Notes under the pieces: model-generated
Told to the model about the DNA's origin: nothing
What the model saw: only the letters and a program-made list of their open reading frames with translations
Databases searched by the model: none
Shown: positions 18,486-28,430 of the stretch, piece by piece
Layout: each line of letters starts with the position of its first letter
How positions within the stretch are numbered: position 1 is the stretch's first letter
Translations under genes and position numbers: made by a program
Assembly (NCBI GenBank): GCA_963771025.1
Contig: CAVYRL010000002.1
Location: 124,001-188,000, forward strand
DNA: 64,000 nucleotides
Source: Miltoncostaea sp963771025
Lineage (GTDB): Bacteria > Actinomycetota > Thermoleophilia > Miltoncostaeales > Miltoncostaeaceae
Reading direction: 5' to 3'

Positions 18486-19028
18486 TCAGCCCGCCGGAAG
18501 GCGGGCGTCGAGCTCGACCGTGACCTGGTCCGACACCTTCAGCGCGCCGAAGAGGGTGGAGTACGGCTTGACGCCCCAGTCGCTCTGGGTGATGACCGTG
18601 GCCCCGTGGAGCCCCCCGTCTCCCGCCGGCGTCACCTCGAGCACGATCGGGCGGGGCTGACCGTGCAGTGTCAGGTCGGCCTCCACGCGCAGGCCGTCGG
18701 CGACGGGCGTGACGGCCGTCGAGCGCAGCGTGATGTCCGTGCGCGTGAGGATCTCAGCGGCGATCACCGAGACGATGTCGGCCTTGTCGTCCTCGGTGAG
18801 CGACTTCATCCCGCCGGTGCCCTCGATCACCCGCAGCGAGCCGCCATCCGCGTCCAGCGCGATCACGGTGTCGGCGGGGTCCTCGCCGGCCGTGACGGTG
18901 GCCGACCAGTCCATCACGTGGATCAGCAGATCGTGCCCGGCCTTCGCCGCGGCGCCGGTCCGCCCGGTCCTCACGGCGAGGGTGCCGTCCTCGGGTCCGA
19001 GATGGTGCGTGCCTGCCGGGATCACCAC
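18486..19028 (-). CDS. YceI-family lipid/isoprenoid-binding protein
   Basis: 180 residues of the YceI lipocalin-like family. Characteristic blocks are HDLLIHVMDWSATV near the N-terminus and SDWGVKPYSTLFGALKVSDQVTVEL at the C-terminus. No signal peptide is visible, so a cytoplasmic location is likely, whereas many family members are periplasmic. YceI proteins bind polyisoprenoids such as quinones. Next to coxG (a proposed quinone carrier for CO dehydrogenase), a quinone link is attractive but inferred. GTG start; TAGGCT six bases before it supports the first of two adjacent GTGs and a leaderless transcript. It converges with the cox operon. Confidence 0.85.
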   Translation of the reverse strand: MVIPAGTHHLGPEDGTLAVRTGRTGAAAKAGHDLLIHVMDWSATVTAGEDPADTVIALDADGGSLRVIEGTGGMKSLTEDDKADIVSVIAAEILTRTDITLRSTAVTPVADGLRVEADLTLHGQPRPIVLEVTPAGDGGLHGATVITQSDWGVKPYSTLFGALKVSDQVTVELDARLPAG

Positions 19029-19034
19029 GACGCG

Positions 19035-19040
19035 AGCCTA
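19035..19040 (-). promoter_or_regulatory. -10-like TAGGCT six bases before the yceI-family start
   Basis: On the minus strand TAGGCT, six bases, then GTG. There is no ribosome site in the gap. Same layout as at 8944, 23947 and 44547. Confidence 0.5.
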
Positions 19041-19090
19041 CCCCCCCGTGCACCGGAGCGGTATCCCGCTCCCCGACAAAGGATCACCCC

Positions 19091-19522
19091 ATGGCGGTAG
19101 TGCTGGAGCATTCCTTCTCGACCACGAAGTCCATCGATGACAGCTTCGCGGCGGTCTCCGACCTCGAGCGCACGGTTCCGTGCGTCGAGGGCGGCAGCAT
19201 CGTGGAGCGCACCGGCCCCGACTCGGCCAAGGCCGAGATCAAGGTCAAGATGGGCGCGATGTCGCTCAAGTACAGCGGCACGGTGGAGATCACCGAGAAG
19301 GATCCCGACGCCCACCGGGTGACGATGACGGTCAAGGCGCGCGAGGCCGGCGGGCAGGGGCACGCCAACGCCACGGTGGTCTTCGCGCTCCACGACGGCG
19401 GTGGGACGATCAACACCAACGCCCAGATCACGGGCACGGCCGCCTCGATGGGAGAGGGCATCGTCACCGGTGTGCTCGACGCGATGATCACCGACTTCAG
19501 CACCAAGGTCGGGAACGTCTGA
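19091..19522 (+). CDS. coxG: CoxG, SRPBCC-fold CO dehydrogenase accessory protein
   Basis: 143 residues of the CoxG/SRPBCC family (START-like hydrophobic pocket). The family blocks PCVEGGSIVERTGPD, KVKMGAMSLKYSGTVEI and GTAASMGEGIVTGVLDAM are clear. CoxG is linked to membrane association of CO dehydrogenase and, in mycobacteria, to carrying menaquinone to it. This copy ends right after the SRPBCC domain; longer homologues have a C-terminal membrane-binding extension that is missing here. AAAGGA lies nine bases before the ATG. The gene diverges from the yceI-family gene and is followed after three bases by a zinc-ribbon gene. Confidence 0.9.
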   Translation: MAVVLEHSFSTTKSIDDSFAAVSDLERTVPCVEGGSIVERTGPDSAKAEIKVKMGAMSLKYSGTVEITEKDPDAHRVTMTVKAREAGGQGHANATVVFALHDGGGTINTNAQITGTAASMGEGIVTGVLDAMITDFSTKVGNV

Positions 19523-19525
19523 GCG

Positions 19526-19780
19526 ATGGCCCGCGTGGTCATGCGGCGGATCCGGGAGGGCGAGGTCCCTCGCGACGGGGGCACCGCCCTTCAGGAGGAC
19601 CCCGACCGGCCGGTCTTCCACGGCAACGGGCCGGACGACTACGTCTGCGTCGATTGCGGCAACGTCCTCGCGACCTCGATGGACCCCGCCTACATGACCA
19701 AGAAGGTGAGGGTGAAATGCGGGCGATGCCGGACGATCAACGTCGCCGTCACGGAGCAGCCGGATGCACCGATCTGCTGA
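19526..19780 (+). CDS. Small zinc-ribbon protein following coxG
   Basis: 84 residues. Two CxxC knuckles, YVCVDCGNVL and VKCGRCRTI, are separated by about 20 residues, a typical zinc ribbon. The N-terminal ~35 residues are charged and contain REGEVPRDGGTAL. It begins three bases after the coxG stop, so it is probably co-transcribed. The last 32 bases overlap the end of the convergent gene at 19749. No specific function is recognised; zinc ribbons of this sort often mediate protein or nucleic-acid contacts. Confidence 0.75.
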   Translation: MARVVMRRIREGEVPRDGGTALQEDPDRPVFHGNGPDDYVCVDCGNVLATSMDPAYMTKKVRVKCGRCRTINVAVTEQPDAPIC

Positions 19781-20378
19781 TCGCCTCGCGCCGGCCGCGG
19801 TACGCGGCGGCTCCGTCGCCGTCCAGGACGGCGACCCTCACCAGGGGCGGGTGGCCCATGGCCTGCGTCGCGAGATCGCGCAGCGCATCGTGGTAGGCCC
19901 GCTCGCGCTGCACCCCGCCGAATCCGAAGCCCTTGGCCGGCAGCCCGCGCGACAGCCCGTCGCTCTCTCCGCAGAGCGCGCGGCAGAGCTCGCGGTGCTC
20001 CTCCAGGTCGAAGCCGAGCGCCACATCCTCGGGATACAGCGCGAGCGTCGCGAGGCGGAACGAGGTGAAGTGCTCGGGGCCGTCGAGCTGGATGACGGTC
20101 CCGGTGGGGTCGTGCACGAGGTCGACCGGCAGCAGCAGGTTCTCCCGCGACGCGTGCAGCACCGAGACGTCGCCACCCAGCCGGGCGTGGATCACGCCGA
20201 GCAGCGCGACCGCGGCGATCACCGGGGCCACCAGGGCCGGGTCGCGGCGCGCCTTGGCGACGCGCTCGAGCCCCACGTGCCCCTGCTCGCACAGCCAGTC
20301 GAACGGCCGGCTCTCCAGAGCGATGCCGTCGGCGGCCGCCGCCTCGGCGAAGGCGATCCGGGTGTCGTCGGGAGACAC
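19749..20378 (-). CDS. Uncharacterised protein with nuclease-like motif
   Basis: 209 residues, no secure family. A block VIQLDGPEHFTSFRLATLALYP follows the DLVHDPTG segment. The x-L-D-G-x-x-H pattern resembles the beta-strand motif of Vsr/DUF559-type PD-(D/E)XK nucleases, and a later GVQRERAYHDALRD helix would complete it. This is a motif-level guess. There is no signal peptide or membrane segment. GTG start with TACGAT seven bases upstream. It converges on the zinc-ribbon gene (32-base overlap) and diverges from the DUF2182 gene. Confidence 0.75.
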   Translation of the reverse strand: MSPDDTRIAFAEAAAADGIALESRPFDWLCEQGHVGLERVAKARRDPALVAPVIAAVALLGVIHARLGGDVSVLHASRENLLLPVDLVHDPTGTVIQLDGPEHFTSFRLATLALYPEDVALGFDLEEHRELCRALCGESDGLSRGLPAKGFGFGGVQRERAYHDALRDLATQAMGHPPLVRVAVLDGDGAAAYRGRREAISRSVHPAAP

Positions 20379-20385
20379 ACCGCGG

Positions 20386-20391
20386 ATCGTA
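20386..20391 (-). promoter_or_regulatory. -10-like TACGAT seven bases before the start of the gene at 20378
   Basis: Minus-strand TACGAT followed by seven bases and GTG, with no ribosome site. It fits the leaderless pattern seen elsewhere in the window, with one base more spacing. Confidence 0.35.
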
Positions 20392-20422
20392 GAGCGCGGA
20401 ACACGCCGGGCGGTCGTCTCGG

Positions 20423-21136
20423 ATGACCAGGACGCTCCGCGATGCCGTGGCGCCGTTGGGGGTGGCGGCGGCCGCCGCCCTGGCCCTGCTGGGCATCGGG
20501 CAGACGGCGTGGGCCCCCCTTCTGCACCACGGGCTCGGCGCCGGCGGCGCCGACCACACCGCCCACGCGGCGCCGGCGGTGGCCTCGGCCGCGTGGCTCG
20601 TCGGCTGGGGCCTGATGGTCGTCGCGATGATGCTGCCGAGCGCGGTTCCGCTGGTGCGTGAGGTCGGCGGCGCCGTCCGGGCGCGCGGAGGAGGGCGCGA
20701 GCGCGCCTTCACGATCGCCGCCTTCCTCGCGGTCTGGGGGGCGTTCGGATGCGCGGTGCTGGTGGCCACTGCCCTGGCGCGGGGCGTGGCGCCGGGCCTG
20801 CTGCTGATCGCCGTCGGCGCCTACCAGCTCACGCCGGCCAAACGCGCGGCCCTGGCCCGCTGCCGCACGCACGTACGGCTGCTGCCGGCCGGGTGGGCCA
20901 CCGGGCCCGATCCGTCCGGCGACGCGCTGCGCGCCGGGATGTCCCACGGGCTGTCGAGCGTCGCCTGCTGCGGGCCTCTGATGGCCGCGATCGCCTGCGT
21001 CGGGATGGGGGAGCCCGTCCTGATGCTGGTGGCCGGCCTCGCCATGACCGCCGAGGTGGCCGCGCCGCATGGACCACGCATCACCGCGCCGATCGCCGTG
21101 GCGCTGATGCTCGCCGGGGCGATCGCGCTCCTCTGA
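20423..21136 (+). CDS. DUF2182 integral membrane protein (predicted metal-binding)
   Basis: 237 residues with about five or six membrane segments. Family marks are WGLMVVAMMLPSAVPL, GAYQLTPAKRAALARCR and a late SSVACCGPLMAAIACVGMG. A His-containing loop (LLHHGLG, then ADHTAHA) lies between the first two helices. DUF2182 proteins are described as predicted metal-binding membrane proteins; the metal and role are unknown to me. Its proximity to a copper-requiring CO dehydrogenase cluster is noted but proves nothing. The 3' end faces lon with seven bases between. Confidence 0.85.
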   Translation: MTRTLRDAVAPLGVAAAAALALLGIGQTAWAPLLHHGLGAGGADHTAHAAPAVASAAWLVGWGLMVVAMMLPSAVPLVREVGGAVRARGGGRERAFTIAAFLAVWGAFGCAVLVATALARGVAPGLLLIAVGAYQLTPAKRAALARCRTHVRLLPAGWATGPDPSGDALRAGMSHGLSSVACCGPLMAAIACVGMGEPVLMLVAGLAMTAEVAAPHGPRITAPIAVALMLAGAIALL

Positions 21137-21142
21137 CGCGTC

Positions 21143-23526
<2,384 letters not shown>

Positions 23527-23527
<1 letters not shown>

Positions 23528-23940
23528 CAGGAGGTTCCGCGCACGGTGATCTCCACCCGCTGGGCCGGGGGCGAGGGGGCCAGGGGCAGCCGGATGCGCA
23601 GGATGCCGTTCTCGTACGCCGCGCTGGCCGACGCCGCGTCCACCGATACACCCAGGCGCAGGCGCCGCTCGAACGCCCCCCAGGCGATCTCGGCGTGCTG
23701 ATACGCCCGCCGCCCCCCGCCGGCGCGCCGGCGCTCGCCGCGCACCACCAGCACGTCCTCCACCAGCGCGACGTCAACCTGCGCCGGGTCCACGCCGGCG
23801 ATGTCCAGCTCCACCGTCAGCGAGGGCGGCGGGCCGTCCGTGAGGTAGACGTCGACGGGCGCGCGGGCCTCGTTGGACGCCCCGTGACGGCCGCCTGGGA
23901 ACAGGTCGGCGAACAGGCGATCGACGTCGTCCCGGAACAT
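23527..23940 (-). CDS. Small heat shock protein (Hsp20/alpha-crystallin)
   Basis: 137 residues. The alpha-crystallin domain covers about residues 25-130, with APVDVYLTDGPPPSLTVELDIAGVDP, DVLVVRGER and the family motif YENGILRIRLPL. It holds unfolding proteins for refolding or for degradation by Lon, which is encoded next in the same unit. The start is preceded at six bases by TAGGCT and has no ribosome site, so it is probably leaderless. I found no convincing HrcA (CIRCE) or HAIR repeat in the 62 bases upstream. Confidence 0.92.
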
Positions 23941-23946
23941 GCCCTC

Positions 23947-23952
23947 AGCCTA
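23947..23952 (-). promoter_or_regulatory. -10-like TAGGCT six bases before the hsp20 start
   Basis: Minus-strand TAGGCT, six bases, then ATG. Identical to the sites before mocA, the yceI-family gene and the gene at 44559. No clear -35 at 16-18 bases. Confidence 0.5.
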
Positions 23953-24002
23953 GTGCAGCGGGCGCCCCCGGGAGGAGCGGGAGGCTCGCCCCGATCGGCC
24001 TC

Positions 24003-24251
24003 TCAGTCGTCCCAGTCGGATTCCTGTTCGAGGTCGGCGTAGGCGCGCCATTCCGCGATCACCCGTTTCGCGTCCTTGGTGCGCACGTCCGGTCGCGCCT
24101 GGATGATGAGCTGCAGCGCGATCGCATCCTGGTCCTTCTCGGGCGGGGCCCCCAGCTCGTTGAGGACGGCCCAGACCACGTCCTCGTCCAGGCCGGGCCG
24201 CTCGGCCAGGATGTAGTCGGCCGCCTCGCCCAGGTCCAGTCCGTCGCTCAT
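24003..24251 (-). CDS. Small acidic hypothetical protein linked to an acyl-CoA synthetase gene
   Basis: 82 residues, mainly helical, acidic at both ends (MSDGLDLGEAADYI ... LEQESDWDD). No motif or membrane segment is recognised. The ATG overlaps the stop of the acyl-CoA synthetase gene by four bases, so it is translated from the same message. The block VVWAVLNELGAPPEKDQDAIAL may be a conserved core. Function unknown. Confidence 0.7.
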   Translation of the reverse strand: MSDGLDLGEAADYILAERPGLDEDVVWAVLNELGAPPEKDQDAIALQLIIQARPDVRTKDAKRVIAEWRAYADLEQESDWDD

Positions 24252-25876
24252 CCCCGCGGCGCCTGCGCGGCGCGGTCGAAGGTGTCGGCCGTGATGCCGG
24301 CGTCGCGGAGCTCCACCTTGCGCACCCTCTCGGTCGGCGTCTTGGGCAGGGCGTCCAGGACGCGCAGGTAGCGGGGCAGGGCGAAGTAGGGCATGCGCTC
24401 CTCGCACCAGTCGAGCAGCGCGGCGGCGTTGACGGTCCGTCCCTCGCGCGGCACCAGGCAGATCAGGATCTCGTCCTCTGCGGACGCCCCCTCGTCGGCC
24501 TTCACACCGACGGCTGCGGCCTCGAGCACGTCCTCGTGGGAGGTGAACACGGCCTCGACCTCCATCGAGCTCACATTCTCACCGCGGCGCCGGATGTAGT
24601 CCTTCACCCGGTCCAGGAAATAGACGTAGCCCTCGTCGTCCATCCGCCCCAGGTCGCCGGTGTGCAGTTTGAGGTTGCGAAAGTCCTCGGCGGTCTTCTC
24701 CGGCATCCCCGCGTACGCCCGCATCACGATGTTGGGCATCTTCATGTCCACGACGATCTCGCCCGGCGAGTTCGGCGGCAGGGGCAGGTCGGTCCCCGGT
24801 TGCACGATGGACACCTCGAAACCGGGCGTGGCGACGCCGCAGCTCCCGGGCCGGGGTGAGAGGTGGGGGGGGTGATAGGTGACCATGCCCGTCTCGGTGA
24901 GCCCGTAGCCCTCGATGAAGCGGATGCCGAAGCGCTCCTCGAAGGGCTCGTAGATGTCCTTCGGCGCGGGCATGGCCATCACCCGGGAGACCTGGTGCGC
25001 GCGGTCCAGCTCGCCGCGCGGCGTATTCCAGATGAAGTAGTTGATGGCGCTGACCGTGTTGAAGATCGTGGCCTGCGCGTCGATCACCTGGCTCCAGAAC
25101 CGGGACGAGGAGTACCGCTCGACGAAAGCGATCCGCGCTCCCGCGATCAGGGCGGGGTAGGTGCAGAGCACCTGCGCGTTGGAATGGAACAGCGGCAGGC
25201 ACGAGAAGAAGGTGTCCTCCGCCGTGACCTCGCAGACCTCGATGTAGGTGCGCCCCGAGAAGTAGTCCGAGGCGTGCTGCTTGATCGCGCCCTTCGAGCG
25301 CCCCGTCGTGCCCGAGGTGAACATGATGCGCGCGTCGTCGACCCATGAGACCTCGACGCCGGGCTCGGAGTCGGGCGCATCGGCGAACTCCTCGAACATC
25401 TCCCAGCGGACCGCCGGGTCGGGCCCCTCGCGCTCGCTCGCCGGCACCACGATCACGTGCTCGAGGCTCGGGAGGTCCCCGGCGATCTGCTCGAGCCGGC
25501 CGAGGTACGCCTGGTCGATCACCAGGAAGCGCGACCGGGGCAGGTTGAGCACCCACGAGAGGAACGCGCCCCGGTAGGCGAGGTTGACCGGGCACTGGAC
25601 GCCCCCGGCCTTCTGGATGCCGAACCAGGTCGCGAGGTTCTCCTCGACGTTCGGCAGCAGCGTGGAGACCGCCTCACCGGGCGCCAGTCCGCGCGCGATG
25701 AGCGCGTTGGCCACGCGGTTGGCGCGGGCGTTGACCTCCCCGTAGCCGATCCACGGCCCCTTCGACACGCGCAGGAAGTCGCGGTCGGGGTGCTCCTCTG
25801 CGCGGCGGCGCAGGATCGCCGGAAGCACCCAGCCGGCCGGATCCTCGCGCCGGTACCAGTCTGACCATTCGGACAT
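24248..25876 (-). CDS. Acyl-CoA synthetase (AMP-forming), CaiC-like
   Basis: 542 residues from the ATG; a GTG at 25894 would add six. The ANL-superfamily adenylation motifs are complete: P-loop FTSGTTGRSKGAI, YGLTETG, and the hinge LHTGDLGRMDDEGY followed by DRVKDYIRRRGENVSSMEVE. The C-terminal TPTERVRKVELR sits where the catalytic Lys is found. Similarity is closest to crotonobetaine/carnitine- or medium-chain carboxylate ligases; the substrate cannot be told from sequence. It probably shares a message with the 82-residue gene downstream. Confidence 0.9.
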   Translation of the reverse strand: MSEWSDWYRREDPAGWVLPAILRRRAEEHPDRDFLRVSKGPWIGYGEVNARANRVANALIARGLAPGEAVSTLLPNVEENLATWFGIQKAGGVQCPVNLAYRGAFLSWVLNLPRSRFLVIDQAYLGRLEQIAGDLPSLEHVIVVPASEREGPDPAVRWEMFEEFADAPDSEPGVEVSWVDDARIMFTSGTTGRSKGAIKQHASDYFSGRTYIEVCEVTAEDTFFSCLPLFHSNAQVLCTYPALIAGARIAFVERYSSSRFWSQVIDAQATIFNTVSAINYFIWNTPRGELDRAHQVSRVMAMPAPKDIYEPFEERFGIRFIEGYGLTETGMVTYHPPHLSPRPGSCGVATPGFEVSIVQPGTDLPLPPNSPGEIVVDMKMPNIVMRAYAGMPEKTAEDFRNLKLHTGDLGRMDDEGYVYFLDRVKDYIRRRGENVSSMEVEAVFTSHEDVLEAAAVGVKADEGASAEDEILICLVPREGRTVNAAALLDWCEERMPYFALPRYLRVLDALPKTPTERVRKVELRDAGITADTFDRAAQAPRG

Positions 25877-25938
25877 CTGTGCGGAGTAGACCACACGCGC
25901 GGGTCAAGAGTCGGTCGCGCGACGCCGATCTCCCTCTC

Positions 25939-26202
25939 ATGGAGACACGCCCCCCCGACGACCTCTGGCTGAACGCCCGCGCACGCAGGAGCCTCGGCCA
26001 GGCGCTGCGCGCGGTCGACCCCCACACGGAGGCGCCTCTGCGCGTCCGCGGTCACGCGCGGGGACGCGGCCCCGACGTGTTCGACGTCCAGGAGGAGTTC
26101 GAGATCGGCGACCGCGGACGGCGCTTCCTGCTGTCGGTGGACCCCGATGCCCACGAGATGATGCTGCTCGCGATGGGCGGCGGACCGGGAGATGCACGAT
26201 GA
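25939..26202 (+). CDS. Small hypothetical protein
   Basis: 87 residues, no recognised family. The middle has alternating hydrophobic strands (VFDVQEEFEIGDRGRRFLLSVDPDAHEMMLLAM), which looks like a small beta-sheet fold. No ribosome site or TANNNT motif precedes the ATG, so the start is uncertain; the frame stays open upstream to 25879. Its stop overlaps the next start (ATGA), the main reason for accepting it. It diverges from the acyl-CoA synthetase gene. Confidence 0.55.
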   Translation: METRPPDDLWLNARARRSLGQALRAVDPHTEAPLRVRGHARGRGPDVFDVQEEFEIGDRGRRFLLSVDPDAHEMMLLAMGGGPGDAR

Positions 26203-26477
26203 CCGCCCCCACGAAACCCGCGACCGTCGCCGAGGTGCAGACCCTGTGCCAGCGGGTCAGGTCGGCCGGGTCGCCGAACGCCAAGGCGCGCCCGCCCCTC
26301 GTCAACGAGTACCGCCGCCTGTCGGTGTCGCTCGGTATCGACTCGGAGCCGATCGAGACCGGACTCGACCTCCAGCGCGCCGCCGCCAGCCTCCTGCGCG
26401 CCGCCGCCCACGCCGAGGCGGTCGCGGCGCAGTCCCCCGGCGCGCGCCTGCGCCGCGCGGGCCGCCGCCCCGCCTGA
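26199..26477 (+). CDS. Small hypothetical helical protein
   Basis: 92 residues, largely helical and Ala/Arg-rich, with VAEVQTLCQRVRSAGSPNAKARPPLVNEYRRL in the first half and a basic C-terminus. No family is recognised. Overlaps the previous gene by four bases. It lies 72 bases before rpmG in the same direction but is probably a separate unit, since the gap holds a TAACCT -10-like element at about 26507. Confidence 0.55.
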   Translation: MTAPTKPATVAEVQTLCQRVRSAGSPNAKARPPLVNEYRRLSVSLGIDSEPIETGLDLQRAAASLLRAAAHAEAVAAQSPGARLRRAGRRPA

Positions 26478-26549
26478 CCGCCGCGTCGGCCCCTCCGGGG
26501 CGTGTGGTAACCTGCGGCTCGCCCGTCCCCGGACCGGAGTTGTCAACCT

Positions 26550-26711
26550 GTGGCAACAGGCCAGCGCATCGCGGTTACGATGGCTTGTGAAGAGTGCAAG
26601 CGTCGCAACTACCAGACCATGAAGAGCAGGCGGAACACTCCGGACCGCATCGAGTTCCGGAAGTTCTGTCGTTGGTGTGGGCGTCACACGCCTCACAAGG
26701 AAACCCGGTAG
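26550..26711 (+). CDS. rpmG: Ribosomal protein bL33
   Basis: 53 residues, easily missed because of its size. The translation aligns with L33 throughout (CEECKRRNYQTMKSRRNTPD). Four zinc cysteines are present: C13, C16, C40, C43, so this is the zinc-binding paralogue. GTG start inside a short inverted repeat (CCTGT-GGCA-ACAGG) that could partly occlude initiation. It sits upstream of tRNA-Trp, secE and nusG, a common actinobacterial order. Confidence 0.93.
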   Translation: MATGQRIAVTMACEECKRRNYQTMKSRRNTPDRIEFRKFCRWCGRHTPHKETR

Positions 26712-26740
26712 CGGCCGACGTCGCACCGGAGTTCCGCCGA

Positions 26741-26813
26741 AGGGTCGTAGCTCAACTGGTAGAGCACCGGTCTCCAAAACCGGGGGTTGGGGGTTCGAGT
26801 CCCTCCGGCCCTG
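26741..26813 (+). tRNA. tRNA-Trp (anticodon CCA)
   Basis: 73 bases fold as a standard cloverleaf. The acceptor arm AGGGTCG pairs with CGGCCCT (one G-U), the D arm is GCTC...GAGC, the anticodon stem CCGGT/ACCGG flanks a loop with CCA at 26774-26776, and the T arm contains GTTCGAGTC. G is the discriminator base; the 3' CCA is not encoded. It sits between rpmG and secE, as in many bacteria. Confidence 0.95.
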
Positions 26814-26843
26814 TAGTCCACGACGAATGATGACGAGCTGACG

Positions 26844-27212
26844 ATGGCGCGGATCCGACCCGCACGAGGGCAGGGGCAGGGATCATCCGGGGATGGGCAG
26901 ACGCCCGCTCCGGGCGGTGCCCGCACGCCCGCGTCCCGGCGCACGCCGCCGAATCCGAAGCCCGCTCCCCAGAGCGGCAAGCGCAAGACGGAGAAGGCCG
27001 GCTCGGTCACCAAGGCCGTCCAGCAGCAGCGACGCGGCGGCGGGTCCCGCTTCATCAAGGAGGTCATCGCCGAGCTCCGCAAGGTCAGCTGGCCGACGCG
27101 CTCGCAGCTCGCGCAGTCGACCGCGGTGGTGCTCGTCGTCGTCGCTATCGTCTCGGTCTACCTCGCGGTCCTGGACTCTCTGTTCGACCGCTTCGTCTCC
27201 GCGATCTTCTAG
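26844..27212 (+). CDS. secE: Preprotein translocase subunit SecE
   Basis: 122 residues. The C-terminal ~60 form the conserved part: FIKEVIAELRKVSWPTRSQL followed by a single membrane helix (STAVVLVVVAIVSVYLAVLD). The first ~60 residues are a basic, Pro/Gly/Ser-rich extension with low complexity, longer than in enteric or firmicute SecE and probably cytoplasmic. SecE clamps SecY in the Sec channel; secY itself starts at 63379. nusG follows after 13 bases. Confidence 0.95.
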   Translation: MARIRPARGQGQGSSGDGQTPAPGGARTPASRRTPPNPKPAPQSGKRKTEKAGSVTKAVQQQRRGGGSRFIKEVIAELRKVSWPTRSQLAQSTAVVLVVVAIVSVYLAVLDSLFDRFVSAIF

Positions 27213-27225
27213 CTCAGGGGCCCGC

Positions 27226-27759
27226 TTGTTCCGCTGGTACGTCATCAACACCTATTCCGGTCACGAGAAGAAGGTCAAGGCCAATCTCGAGCACCGGCTG
27301 ATCTCCCTGGGGCAGCGCGAGCGCGTCCGCCAGGTGGTCATCCCCACCGAGCAGGTCGTCGAGACCAAGGATGGCGTCAAGGTCCAGACCGAGAAGCGCC
27401 GCCTTCCGGGCTACGTGCTGGTCAACATGGACATGACCCCCGACGCGCTCTGGCTGGTCAAGAACACGCCGGGCGTCACCGGCTTCGTGGGCGGGGGCGG
27501 CCGTGAGAACGAGCCCGTGCCCCTCACTCAGGTCGAGGTCGATCGCCTGCTCAACGTCGCCACCGAGGTGCGCCCCAAGGTGCGCGCGGACTTCACGGTG
27601 GGCGAGAGCGTCAAGGTGATCGCCGGTCCGCTGTCGGACTTCACGGGCGAGATCGCCGAGATCAACGCCGAGCAGGGCAGGCTGAAGGTGCTCGTGAGCA
27701 TCTTCGGGCGCGAGACGCCCGCCGAGCTTTCGTTCGACCAGGTCAAGAAGCTCACGTAA
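27226..27759 (+). CDS. nusG: Transcription elongation/antitermination factor NusG
   Basis: 177 residues. NGN domain (WYVINTYSGHEKKVKANLEHR) and C-terminal KOW domain (VGESVKVIAGPLSDFTGEIAEINAEQ) are both clear. It begins with a TTG codon at 27226 preceded by CAGGGG; no ATG or GTG fits the known N-terminus. It travels with RNA polymerase and links it to Rho or the ribosome. Its position between secE and rplK is canonical. Confidence 0.95.
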   Translation: MFRWYVINTYSGHEKKVKANLEHRLISLGQRERVRQVVIPTEQVVETKDGVKVQTEKRRLPGYVLVNMDMTPDALWLVKNTPGVTGFVGGGGRENEPVPLTQVEVDRLLNVATEVRPKVRADFTVGESVKVIAGPLSDFTGEIAEINAEQGRLKVLVSIFGRETPAELSFDQVKKLT

Positions 27760-27822
27760 CCCACCGGGGCCCCGGCCCCGCTACCGCAACCCCGGGGCAC
27801 TCGCCCCGCGATCGAGGACGTC

Positions 27823-28251
27823 ATGGCGAAGAAGGTCTTGCAGGTCATCAAGCTCCAGATCCCGGCCGGCGCGGCGTCGCCCGCGCCTCCGGTGGGCCCT
27901 GCCCTCGGTGGAGCGAGCATCAACATCATGGAGTTCTGCAAGGCGTTCAACGCGCAGACCCAGGCGGGCAACGGCACGATCACCCCGGTGGAGGTGACGG
28001 TCTACGAGGACCGCTCGTTCACCTTCATCACCAAGACCCCTCCGGCGGCGGTGCTCATCCGCCAGACCCTTGGCATTCCCAAGGGCAGCTCGGAGCCCCA
28101 GAAGGACAAGGTCGCGAATCTGACGCGTGAGCAGCTCCGTCAGATCGCCGAGACCAAGCTGCCCGACCTCAACGCCAACAGCGTCGAGTCGGCCATGACG
28201 ATCATCGCGGGGACGGCGCGTAGTATGGGCGTGACCGTCAACGCGGAGTAG
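27823..28251 (+). CDS. rplK: Ribosomal protein uL11
   Basis: 142 residues, full length. The N-terminal domain has the PAGAASPAPPVGPALG loop that contacts the GTPase-associated centre, and the C-terminal domain binds 23S rRNA (GTARSMGVTV). The proline-rich loop is the site of thiopeptide and RelA-linked effects in other bacteria. Ribosome site GAGGAC before the ATG. The 63-base gap from nusG contains GC-rich hairpins. Confidence 0.97.
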   Translation: MAKKVLQVIKLQIPAGAASPAPPVGPALGGASINIMEFCKAFNAQTQAGNGTITPVEVTVYEDRSFTFITKTPPAAVLIRQTLGIPKGSSEPQKDKVANLTREQLRQIAETKLPDLNANSVESAMTIIAGTARSMGVTVNAE

Positions 28252-28321
28252 GTAGGCCTTTCACGGATGGGACGCGGCCGGCCTGCCGCGCGAACCGAGG
28301 AAATCAGGACGCAGGGAAGGG

Positions 28322-28341
28322 GCGACGCCGACAGGCGTTGC
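28322..28341 (+). other. Hairpin between rplK and rplA
   Basis: GCGACGCC, loop GACA, GGCGTTGC: eight pairs including one G-U, upstream of the rplA promoter-like site. There is no U-run. It could be a weak terminator or an L1-binding structure; nothing in the sequence decides. The remainder of the 179-base gap (28252-28430) holds no gene that I can support. Confidence 0.35.
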
Positions 28342-28370
28342 TCCGAGTGAGGACGACGAGTCGCGAAGGT

Positions 28371-28398
28371 TTGCAGCGAGCAGACGGGCGCGTACTCT
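28371..28398 (+). promoter_or_regulatory. Probable rplA promoter
   Basis: TTGCAG (28371-28376), 16-base spacer, TACTCT (28393-28398), 32 bases before the rplA start. It suggests that L1 has its own start site in addition to readthrough from rplK. Confidence 0.45.
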
Positions 28399-28430
28399 CA
28401 TCCCGAAAGTTCTTCCAAGAGGAGCAGGGC

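Noticed and set aside
23941..24002. Heat-shock operator (CIRCE or HAIR) before hsp20-lon
   Set aside because: No inverted repeat resembling either was seen in the 62-base gap.
28338..28430. N-terminal extension of ribosomal protein L1
   Set aside because: The extension is not L1-like, contains a promoter-like site, and the GTG at 28431 has a good ribosome site and the family N-terminus.
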